64,000 nt of DNA, taken from assembly GCA_947625155.1 (NCBI GenBank), contig CANQNG010000006.1, positions 1 through 64,000 of the forward strand. Reading direction: 5' to 3'. The notes beneath the pieces were generated by a model that saw nothing but the letters and a program-made list of their open reading frames with translations, was not told the origin of the DNA and searched no databases. Positions 20,139-27,832 of this stretch are shown piece by piece; the first letter of the stretch is position 1; every line of letters starts with the position of its first letter. This stretch comes from an uncultured Clostridia bacterium. Its GTDB lineage: Bacteria > Bacillota > Clostridia > Oscillospirales > Ruminococcaceae. The position numbers were made by a program, and so were the translations under genes.

Positions 20139-21803
20139 TTACTTTGCATAATCCACAGTCCGGCTTTCTCGAATGAGGTTGACCTTGATCTGTCCGGGGT
20201 AGTCCATTTCGTTCTCGATCTGCTGTGCGATCTGACGGGCTACCAGCACCATTTTCTCATCGTTGATGACTTCCGGCTGCACCATGACACGGATCTCACG
20301 TCCTGCCTGTACGGCGTAGCACTTCTCCACGCCCTTGTAGGACTTGCAGATCTCCTCGAGCTTTTCGAGGCGCTTGATGTAGCTCTCATAGTTCTCGCTC
20401 CGGGCGGCAGGTCTTGCAGCGGAAATGGCATCCGCTGCCTGCACGATGCAGGCGATCGCCGTCCTCGGCTCAACGTCATTGTGGTGTGCTTCGATGGCAT
20501 GGATGACCTCCGGGTTCTCATGCGCCTTGCGGCACACGTCCACACCGATCTGTACATGCGAGCCTTCGACCTCGGAAGTCAGCGCCTTGCCGATGTCGTG
20601 CAGCAGTCCGGCACGCTTTGCCATATTGACATCTACGCCCAGTTCCGCAGCCAGCACGCCCGAAAGCTGTGCGACCTCGATAGAATGGGTCAGGACATTC
20701 TGCCGGTAGCTCGTTCTGAAACGCAGCCGTCCGAGCAGCTTGACCAGTTCGTGGTTGATGCCGTGGACATTGGTCTCCAGAACGGCACGTTCGCCCTCCT
20801 GCTTGATCTTATGTTCGACCTCACGCTTTGCCTTTTCGACCATTTCCTCGATGCGGGACGGGTGGATGCGCCCGTCAGCGATGAGGCGTTCGAGTGCGAT
20901 GCGGGCGATCTCCCGGCGCACCTGATCGAAGCAGGACAGCGTGATGGCTTCCGGCGTGTCGTCGATGATGAGGTCAACACCGGTGAGCGTTTCGAGGGTG
21001 CGGATGTTGCGCCCTTCCCGTCCGATGATCCTGCCCTTCATCTCGTCGCTGGGCAGTGCCACCACGGAAACGGCAGCTTCGGAGACCTGATCGGCAGCGC
21101 ACTTGGCAACGGCGAGGGAGATATAGCTGCGTGCCTTCTCCTCGCAGTCGTCCTTGATCTGCTGCTCGTAGGCAGAGACCTTGACTGCCTTTTCATGGAT
21201 CAGTTCGTCCTCCAAGCTCTGGATGATGTATTCCTTTGCCTGTTCCCGGGTCAGACCGGAGATGCGTTCCAGCTCCTCCATCTGTTTCCCCTTGATCTGT
21301 TCTGCCTCTTCCTTGAGGGTATCGGCTGCTTTCAGTTTTTCCTGCAGCGCTTCTTCCTTTTGTTCGAGGCTGTCGATCTTTTTGTCAAGGGTCTCCTCTT
21401 TCTGGTGGATGCGCCGCTCCTGTTTCGAGATCTCACTGCGGCGGTCACGGATCTCCTTTTCAGCATCCTGCCGGAGCTTATAGATCTCATCCTTTGCTTC
21501 GACGAGTGCTTCTTTCTTGCGGGCTTCTGCTTCTTTTTCTGCATTTTGTATCAGCATCTCTGCCTTTGCGATACGGGCAGAAGCTTCTGCGATCTGGCTC
21601 TCGGCTTCTTCCGCCTTAGCCTTTGCCTTTTGTTCGGCTTCCCGCAAAGCTGCTTCGTTTTCCTGCCGGTTGTGGGCTGCGCCTTTCTCAAAGCCCCTGC
21701 TTTCTGCCAATCTGCAGAGCATGACCGCTGCCACGACAGCGACGACGAGCGCCACGGCAAGGAGCACGATCACAACGATCGCGAGCATGTTGTCCATGTG
21801 CAT
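20139..21803 (-). CDS. rny: ribonuclease Y
   Basis: N-terminal TM + long coiled coil, KH domain ([31 protein letters not shown]), HD domain ([11 protein letters not shown]). Confidence 0.97.
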   Translation of the reverse strand: MHMDNMLAIVVIVLLAVALVVAVVAAVMLCRLAESRGFEKGAAHNRQENEAALREAEQKAKAKAEEAESQIAEASARIAKAEMLIQNAEKEAEARKKEALVEAKDEIYKLRQDAEKEIRDRRSEISKQERRIHQKEETLDKKIDSLEQKEEALQEKLKAADTLKEEAEQIKGKQMEELERISGLTREQAKEYIIQSLEDELIHEKAVKVSAYEQQIKDDCEEKARSYISLAVAKCAADQVSEAAVSVVALPSDEMKGRIIGREGRNIRTLETLTGVDLIIDDTPEAITLSCFDQVRREIARIALERLIADGRIHPSRIEEMVEKAKREVEHKIKQEGERAVLETNVHGINHELVKLLGRLRFRTSYRQNVLTHSIEVAQLSGVLAAELGVDVNMAKRAGLLHDIGKALTSEVEGSHVQIGVDVCRKAHENPEVIHAIEAHHNDVEPRTAIACIVQAADAISAARPAARSENYESYIKRLEKLEEICKSYKGVEKCYAVQAGREIRVMVQPEVINDEKMVLVARQIAQQIENEMDYPGQIKVNLIRESRTVDYAK

Positions 21804-22168
21804 TACCTCCTTCTGTGTTTGTAAAGCTGTGTGCAGACAGTGCTGGACACAGCCCTGATCGCATGGAACTTCACGCAGGCGGTAAATGCCGCTTCTTTAT
21901 TCATTTTCGGCAGGGCATCAGCGCTGCCTTTTCAAACTTCGGGCAGGGAAAAGCCTGCCATATCGTAACCGCATGACTGCGGGATCCAAAGGAAGTGAAT
22001 GATATAAAGTACCGGAGCGTTCCGCCCCGAAGCTGCAATTACGGCTGCGTATCTGGTATGCGGGGCATACCATTGCAGATCCTCGCCGCTGCGGCAGCAG
22101 GAGCGAGGCATTTACCCAAGGCGACACTGCGCAAAGACCGTGCGGTGCTGCCTCAAATATCATACAAC
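21804..22168 (-). ncRNA. long structured 5' leader (or ncRNA) upstream of rny
   Basis: Own promoter at 22203-22175 (-) and several strong hairpins; see findings. Confidence 0.4.
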
Positions 22169-22174
22169 ATTATT

Positions 22175-22203
22175 ATTGTAAACTTTTTTGCAGCATTTGT
22201 CAA
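22175..22203 (-). promoter_or_regulatory. promoter for rny leader
   Basis: minus strand TTGACA-N17-TACAAT. Confidence 0.7.
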
Positions 22204-22475
22204 GGGGGTAGGCAAAAAAACTTTCACAACATCCATTTTCTGGGCGGTCTGCACAGCCCTTGTTCGTTCAGGACGGACATCTGCACGTTACAGGAGCACA
22301 AAATCAACGTTATCCTCCACATGAATTGCAGACAAAATGCCCGGATTTTCGTATAAAGATACAAAAATTCCGGAAAACTGTCCCCGGCAGCTTGCAAAAA
22401 AAGGGGCATCGCTGTATAATATAGTACGGAACATACAGCGGCATCGCCGCTTTCAGAAAAAGGAGTCGATGAAAA

Positions 22476-23747
22476 ATGGAACTTACCTCTTACAGCGAAG
22501 CAGAGCTGAAAGCCTTTTACGCAGCCTGCCGGAAAGACTATGCCCGCTATCAGGCAGAGGGACTGAAGCTGGATATGTCCCGGGGCAAGCCCTCGCCGGC
22601 ACAGCTCGACCTGAGCGCCGGGCTGCTCACCTGCATCACGAACGAGGACTTGCAGGGCGAGGCTGGCGACTACCGGAACTATGGCATTCTGGACGGCATC
22701 CCGGAGGCGAAACGTATGTTCGCTCCCATGCTCGGGGTCGAGCCGGATGAGCTGTTCCTGCTCGGGAACGCCTCGTTACAGGCAATGTACATGACGATCA
22801 GCTATGCCTATTCCCACGGACTGCTTGGGCATACCCCGTGGGGACGGCTGGAAAAGGTGAGATTCCTCTGCCCTGTGCCGGGCTATGACAGGCATTTCAA
22901 GATCACGGAATTTTTCGGGGCAGAGATGATAAACATCCCCATGCACGAGGACGGTCCGGATATGGACATGGTAGAACGCCTTGTCTCCACCGACCCGGCT
23001 GTCAAGGGTATCTGGTGCGTGCCGCAGTACTCCAACCCGACTGGCATCGTCTACAGTGACGAAGTCGTCCGCCGCTTTGCTTCGCTAAAGCCTGCTGCAA
23101 AAGATTTCCGCATTTTCTGGGACAATGCCTACTGCATTCATCATCTCTGCGATACACCGCACTGCATCCCGCCCATTTTAGAAGAGTGCAAGAAGTACGG
23201 CAACGAGGATATGGTCATTGAGTTCGCTTCCACGGCGAAAGTGACATTTGCCGGGGCAGGGGTGTGCATGATGGCAGCTTCCAAGGCGACACTTGCTGAC
23301 CTGACAAAGGGGCTGTCCTGCTTCACGATCTGCTTCGACAAGACGAACCAGATGCGGCATGTGAGATTCTTCGACGGCAAGTTTGAGAACATCCTTGCCC
23401 ACATGGAAAAGCACCGTGCCATTCTTGAACCGAAATTCCGGACAGTCCTCACTGCCCTCAACACCGAACTAAAGCCCCTCGGTATCGGTTCATGGACAGA
23501 GCCGAAGGGCGGCTACTTTGTCTCGTTCAATGCGCCGGAAGGCTGTGCCAAGCGCATCGTGCAGCTTTGCAAAAATGCCGGTGTCGTGCTGACGGGTGCG
23601 GGGGCGGCGTTCCCCTACGGGGCAGACCCGGCGGACAGAAATATCCGCATCGCACCGAGTTATCCGGAGATCCCGGAGCTGGAAAAGGCAATGGCACTGT
23701 TCGTCCTCTGTGCAAAAATGGCAGCCGCCGAAAAGCGGATGGACTGA
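22476..23747 (+). CDS. class I aminotransferase (aspartate aminotransferase-like, type Ic)
   Basis: MSRGKPSPAQLDLS, GNASLQAMY, VPQYSNPTGIVYS, WDNAYCIHHL; Schiff-base STAKVTFAGAG. Confidence 0.85.
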   Translation: MELTSYSEAELKAFYAACRKDYARYQAEGLKLDMSRGKPSPAQLDLSAGLLTCITNEDLQGEAGDYRNYGILDGIPEAKRMFAPMLGVEPDELFLLGNASLQAMYMTISYAYSHGLLGHTPWGRLEKVRFLCPVPGYDRHFKITEFFGAEMINIPMHEDGPDMDMVERLVSTDPAVKGIWCVPQYSNPTGIVYSDEVVRRFASLKPAAKDFRIFWDNAYCIHHLCDTPHCIPPILEECKKYGNEDMVIEFASTAKVTFAGAGVCMMAASKATLADLTKGLSCFTICFDKTNQMRHVRFFDGKFENILAHMEKHRAILEPKFRTVLTALNTELKPLGIGSWTEPKGGYFVSFNAPEGCAKRIVQLCKNAGVVLTGAGAAFPYGADPADRNIRIAPSYPEIPELEKAMALFVLCAKMAAAEKRMD

Positions 23748-23763
23748 ACCCTGAAATAACAGA

Positions 23764-23796
23764 CACCCCTGCCTATGTTGCAGGGGCGTTTTTTTC
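23764..23796 (+). terminator. intrinsic terminator after aminotransferase
   Basis: CACCCCTGC...GCAGGGGCG followed by TTTTTTT. Confidence 0.8.
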
Positions 23797-23807
23797 AGCC
23801 CGTAACG

Positions 23808-23904
23808 GAAAAAACAGACGACCCCACCTTAACAGTGGGGCCGTCTGCCATGATATAGGGATTATATAGGGGATGTCATTAACGTTTGGGGTCCCGTTAA
23901 TGAC
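23808..23904 (-). ncRNA. Candidate two-component-controlled C-rich sRNA B (paralog of sRNA A)
   Basis: minus strand: GTCATTAACG-GGACCCCAAA-CGTTAATGAC hairpin; ATCCCCTATATAATCCCTATATCATG (23874-23849); terminator CAGACGGCCCCAC...GTGGGGTCGTCTGTTTTTT. Confidence 0.7.
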
Positions 23905-23910
23905 AAGTTT

Positions 23911-23955
23911 ATTATAACCGCCCAATGTGAAAACTATATGAAAACCAGTTGAAAG
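23911..23955 (-). promoter_or_regulatory. Pho-box-like direct repeats and -10 for sRNA B
   Basis: minus: CTTTCAA-ctgg-TTTTCAT-atag-TTTTCAC (11-bp period, 23955 to 23927), 10-bp gap, TATAAT (23916-23911). Confidence 0.7.
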
Positions 23956-23970
23956 ATTCGGGAGAATGGC

Positions 23971-24000
23971 TGTATAGACCTGCCCTTTCCGGGCATACTG
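23971..24000 (+). promoter_or_regulatory. sigma-G/sigma-F-type forespore promoter for spoVAD
   Basis: TGTATA-N17-CATACTG, close to the B. subtilis sigma-G consensus, just upstream of GGAGGTG RBS. Confidence 0.6.
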
Positions 24001-24019
24001 CTATCATGGAGGTGACAGT

Positions 24020-25024
24020 ATGCCGAAACAAATTGGTTCCAGCATCCGCATGGAACACCCACCGAAGGTGACGAGCTATGCTGCCATTGTTGGCAGCAAG
24101 GAGGGAGAAGGACCGCTCGGGCGCTGCTTCGACCGGGTAGAGCAAGACCCCTATTTCGGGGAAAAGAACTGGGAAAAGGCAGAGAGCCGTTTGCAGTCCG
24201 ACACGCTGGCACTGGCGCTGCGCAAGGGTATCTTACACAATGCCGACTTAGACTGCATCGTAGCGGGCGACCTCATCGACCAGTGTACGGGTTCGTCCTT
24301 TGCGGTGCGGGAGACAGGCGTGCCATATCTGGGGGTCTACGGGGCTTGCTCGACAATGGCAGAAGCGCTCCTGACGGCTGGCATCCTCACGGACAGTGGC
24401 TGCTGCCGGCGGGCTGCGGCGGTGACTTCTTCCCACTTCTCAACGGCGGAACGGCAATTTCGCTTTCCCCTCTCCTACGGCGGGCAGCGAACGCCCACTG
24501 CACAGTGGACTTGTACCGCCTCTGGTGCCGCTGTGGTGTCCGCCACGGGAGAGGGTGCTGCGCTATCAGGCGGCTGTATCGGGCGGGTCTGCGACCTTGG
24601 CGTGACGGATGCCAACAACATGGGAGCTGCCATGGCACCGGCGGCGGCAGATACCATCCAGCGCTACCTGACGGACACGTGTACAAAGCCGGAGGATTAT
24701 GATGCCATCGTCACGGGAGACTTGGGCAATGTCGGTTCGCCTTTGCTGATAGACTTATTGCTGAAACAGGGCATCGACATTTCCAAAGTCCACAAGGACT
24801 GTGGGATGCTGATGTTTGACGACAAGGCGCAGGACACCCATGCAGGGGGGTCGGGGTGCGGCTGTTCGGCAAGCATCCTGTGCGCCTATTTCCTGCCGAA
24901 ACTGCACAGCGGCTCACTGCGGCGCATCCTCTTTGCGGCGACGGGGGCGCTGCTTTCGGCAATGTCGCCGCAGCAGGGGGAGAGCATTCCGACGATCTCG
25001 CATCTTGTGGAGCTTACCGCATAA
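24020..25024 (+). CDS. spoVAD: stage V sporulation protein AD
   Basis: GVYGACSTMAEAL, GDLGNVGSPLL, HAGGSGCGCSASILCAYFLPKL; thiolase-like fold. Confidence 0.95.
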   Translation: MPKQIGSSIRMEHPPKVTSYAAIVGSKEGEGPLGRCFDRVEQDPYFGEKNWEKAESRLQSDTLALALRKGILHNADLDCIVAGDLIDQCTGSSFAVRETGVPYLGVYGACSTMAEALLTAGILTDSGCCRRAAAVTSSHFSTAERQFRFPLSYGGQRTPTAQWTCTASGAAVVSATGEGAALSGGCIGRVCDLGVTDANNMGAAMAPAAADTIQRYLTDTCTKPEDYDAIVTGDLGNVGSPLLIDLLLKQGIDISKVHKDCGMLMFDDKAQDTHAGGSGCGCSASILCAYFLPKLHSGSLRRILFAATGALLSAMSPQQGESIPTISHLVELTA

Positions 25025-25035
25025 GGAGGGGTAGT

Positions 25036-25398
25036 ATGTTCTGGGATATTGTCAAGGCATTTCTGGTCGGCGGTGCGATATGCGCTGTCGGGCAGGTGCT
25101 GATAGACTACACAAAGCTCACGCCCGCAAGGATACTGACCGCTTTTGTCGTAAGCGGTGTGCTGCTGTCGGGGCTGGGGCTGTATCAGCCGCTGGTGGAC
25201 TTTGCAGGGGCAGGAGCGACCGTGCCGCTGACAGGCTTCGGGCATTTGCTGGCGGACGGTGTCCGGAAAGCCATAGCCGAGGACGGCACGATCGGCATCC
25301 TGACCGGGGGCATGACGGCAGCTTCGGCAGGTATCACGGCTGCGCTCGGGGCAGGATTGGTCTCGGCGGCTGTGTTCAAAAAGCGCACTAAAGCGTAG
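25036..25398 (+). CDS. spoVAE: stage V sporulation protein AE
   Basis: FLVGGAICAVGQVLIDYTKLTPARILTAFVVSGVLL; AAGGAGG RBS before ATG 25036. Confidence 0.93.
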   Translation: MFWDIVKAFLVGGAICAVGQVLIDYTKLTPARILTAFVVSGVLLSGLGLYQPLVDFAGAGATVPLTGFGHLLADGVRKAIAEDGTIGILTGGMTAASAGITAALGAGLVSAAVFKKRTKA

Positions 25399-25400
25399 CG

Positions 25401-25620
25401 GCAGGCGGCAGGCAGGCGGCAGGCTGCCGCCTCCGTCCCGCCTCCCAATGCCGGGCTATGCCCGGCAAAGGTCGGCTTGCTCGACTGTTAGTGCAGTATA
25501 TAAGAGCAACTCAAAAAAATGGCGTATCGGCAGCGGCAGGCGTCAGGCTGCTGCTGGGAGGCACAACGGGTGCAGTGTCACGCTGCTTGGGCGACAGATC
25601 GGGCGTTCAGACTCTGCGCC
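25401..25620. repeat. dispersed modular intergenic repeat (copy 1)
   Basis: GGCGGCAGGCTGCCGCC...CCTCCCAATGCCGGGCTATGCCCGGCAAAGGTCGGCTTGCTCGACTG; GGGAGGCACAACGGGTGCAGTGTCACGCTGC. Confidence 0.7.
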
Positions 25621-25846
25621 GCTGCCCTGACCAGAGGAGATCCAGCGCCAACGCATCTGCCTGTTCCAGACTGTCGGTGATGTCTGCCAGCCGTTCAATA
25701 GTTTGCCCGCTGTGCCGGGCAATTTCCACGCTGTAGCGCATCGTGCCGTTTTTCATCCGTCCGGTGACACGGTACAGGCAGCCTACATAGCCATGTACTT
25801 CCATGAATACCGTTTCCCGTTCTGTTTTGGTGTTCCGCATTTGCAT
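25607..25846 (-). CDS. small hypothetical protein (DUF6514-like)
   Basis: 79-aa ORF MQMRNTKTERETVFMEVHGYVGCLYRVTGRMKNGTMRYSVEIARHSGQT; AAAGGAG-type RBS upstream on minus strand. Confidence 0.5.
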   Translation of the reverse strand: MQMRNTKTERETVFMEVHGYVGCLYRVTGRMKNGTMRYSVEIARHSGQTIERLADITDSLEQADALALDLLWSGQRRRV

Positions 25847-26062
25847 TTCTGCACGCTCCTTTACTTATGATAAGATAAGTATACCACAGAATACATGCGA
25901 AATTTGTCGAAGCAGCGGCAGGCGGCAGGCTGCCGCTTGTTTTTTTGCATCCTGTACGATTTTTATGGAAAATGATAAAATTGAAAAAAACCCTTGCAAA
26001 ATTTCGGGAAGTATAGTATAATGGATATGTATGCTGAAAATTCAATTTAGGAGCGTGAAATT

Positions 26063-26524
26063 ATGCAGCTAATGCTATCCACAAACTGTCTGCCTCTGCT
26101 GGCGGGCGGGTCTATCCCCGGAGATACGCACATGGACGGGGCACAGGTCGCCGGTGTGCTGACGGCTGGTCTGGGCGTTGTGTTCGCAGCGCTGGTCCTG
26201 CTGGTCGTCCTGATCTTCCTCTTTGGGAAATTGTTTGAACTGATCAACGGCAGAAAAAAACAAAAAGAGACTGCGAAAGTCACCGAAAAAGCTCCCAAGG
26301 CTGCTCCGGTGCAAAAAAAACCTGCGCCTGCCCCGGCTGCCATGGCAGTCCCGGCAGAGGATGCGGACGAGGTGATCGCTGTGATCTCCGCTGTGGTCGC
26401 CATGATGAGTACACAGGACGGCACGACTTATCAGGTACGCTCCGTCAAGCCCGCTGCACAGTCCCTCGGCGGCAGAGCTGTCTGGGCAATGGACGGCAGA
26501 CGGCAGAACGTTGCACCATTTTAA
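26063..26524 (+). CDS. OadG-like sodium pump decarboxylase gamma subunit
   Basis: Single TM followed by charged/Ala-Pro-rich linker and AVISAVVAMM...YQVRSVKP; directly upstream of oadB. Confidence 0.75.
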   Translation: MQLMLSTNCLPLLAGGSIPGDTHMDGAQVAGVLTAGLGVVFAALVLLVVLIFLFGKLFELINGRKKQKETAKVTEKAPKAAPVQKKPAPAPAAMAVPAEDADEVIAVISAVVAMMSTQDGTTYQVRSVKPAAQSLGGRAVWAMDGRRQNVAPF

Positions 26525-26557
26525 CGTGTCCAGACCACAGTAAAGGAGTTTTCTATC

Positions 26558-27772
26558 ATGCTTGACATTCTAATGGGTATTCTTGCAGGACTTTGGGAAA
26601 GCAGCGGTCTTGCCGGGCTGATCGAGCAGCCCCAGAAACTGATCCTGATCGGTGTTTCCTTTCTCCTGATGTATCTGGCGATCGTCCAGAAATGGGAGCC
26701 GCTGTTGCTCCTGCCGATCGCTTTTGGTATGTTTTTGTCAAATCTCCCCGCCGTGCTGGAAGAGGACTACATGTTCCACGCAGCGTTCTGGACGCAGGAA
26801 CAGACGGCCGACTGGTTCTGGTCGGTGCTGCATGACGGTGGCTTGCTCGACAAGCTGTACTTAGGCGTAAAGCTGCAAATTTATCCCTGTCTCATCTTCC
26901 TTGGCATCGGCACGATGACCGACTTTGGTCCGCTGATCGCCAACCCCAAGAGTTTCCTGCTCGGGGCGGCTGCACAGGGCGGTATCTTCTTCACGTTCGT
27001 GGCTGCGGCTGCACTGGGCATGACTGCCGCAGAGTGCGGTGCGATCGCGATCATCGGCGGTGCGGACGGTCCTACTTCCATTTACGTCTCGAGCAAGCTG
27101 CTCGACGGTGCGAACACCAACCTCACCACAGGTACGATCGCGCTGGCTGCCTATGCGTACATGGCACTTGTTCCGGTCATCCAGCCGCCTATCATGCGGA
27201 TGCTCACCACCAAAAAGGAACGTGCCATCAAGATGCCGCAGCTCCGGCAGGTCTCTAAGACCGAAAAGATCATCTTCCCGATCGTTGTCACCCTCATCGT
27301 CACTTTGCTCGTGCCTTCCGCTGCTTCGCTGGTCGGTATGCTGATGTTCGGCAATATCCTGAAAGAAAGCGGCGTGTGCGAACGTCTGGTGGACACGGCA
27401 CAGAACGCCCTCATGAACATTGTTACCATCTTCCTCGGCATTTCTGTCGGTGCGACCACGACTTATGATAATGTATGGAACATCCAGTTCATTTTCGTAC
27501 TGTTCCTTGGCGCAGTTGCGTTCTCGCTGGGAACTGCCTGCGGTCTGATCATTGCCAAGATCATGAACTGGCTCAGCGGCGGCAAGGTCAATCCCCTGAT
27601 CGGTTCGGCTGGTGTTTCGGCTGTCCCGATGGCGGCAAGGATCTCCCAGAAAGTCGGCGCAGAGACCGACCCGACCAACTTCCTGCTCATGCATGCCATG
27701 GGTCCGAACGTTGCCGGTGTTATCGGTTCGGCGGTCGCAGCGGGTGTCCTGCTCAGCGTGGTAGCCTACTAA
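26558..27772 (+). CDS. oadB: sodium ion-translocating decarboxylase subunit beta
   Basis: GAIAIIGGADGPTSIYVSSKL, GLIIAKIMNWLSGGKVNPLIGSAGVSAVPMAARISQKVG. Confidence 0.95.
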   Translation: MLDILMGILAGLWESSGLAGLIEQPQKLILIGVSFLLMYLAIVQKWEPLLLLPIAFGMFLSNLPAVLEEDYMFHAAFWTQEQTADWFWSVLHDGGLLDKLYLGVKLQIYPCLIFLGIGTMTDFGPLIANPKSFLLGAAAQGGIFFTFVAAAALGMTAAECGAIAIIGGADGPTSIYVSSKLLDGANTNLTTGTIALAAYAYMALVPVIQPPIMRMLTTKKERAIKMPQLRQVSKTEKIIFPIVVTLIVTLLVPSAASLVGMLMFGNILKESGVCERLVDTAQNALMNIVTIFLGISVGATTTYDNVWNIQFIFVLFLGAVAFSLGTACGLIIAKIMNWLSGGKVNPLIGSAGVSAVPMAARISQKVGAETDPTNFLLMHAMGPNVAGVIGSAVAAGVLLSVVAY

Positions 27773-27785
27773 AACCAAAAAAACA

Positions 27786-27816
27786 AGGTGCTTTCCCGGG
27801 CGGGAAGCACCTTTTC
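27786..27816. terminator. bidirectional intrinsic terminator
   Basis: AAGGTGCTTTCCCGGGCGGGAAGCACCTTTTC between convergent oadB and dockerin gene. Confidence 0.85.
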
Positions 27817-27832
27817 TTTCTGTATCACGGCA

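Noticed and set aside
20061-21824. 587-aa plus-strand ORF opposite rny
   Set aside because: Shadow of the coiled-coil-rich RNase Y gene; long antisense ORFs are expected in this GC-rich genome.
22217-22240. Additional Pho-box-like site (CTTTCACAACATCCATTT)
   Set aside because: Only one heptamer matches; no second unit at 11-bp spacing and no appropriately placed -10.
24856-25398. 180-aa version of SpoVAE beginning inside spoVAD
   Set aside because: Good RBS (AAGGAGG) and conserved start at 25036; the extension is the spoVAD gene read in another frame.
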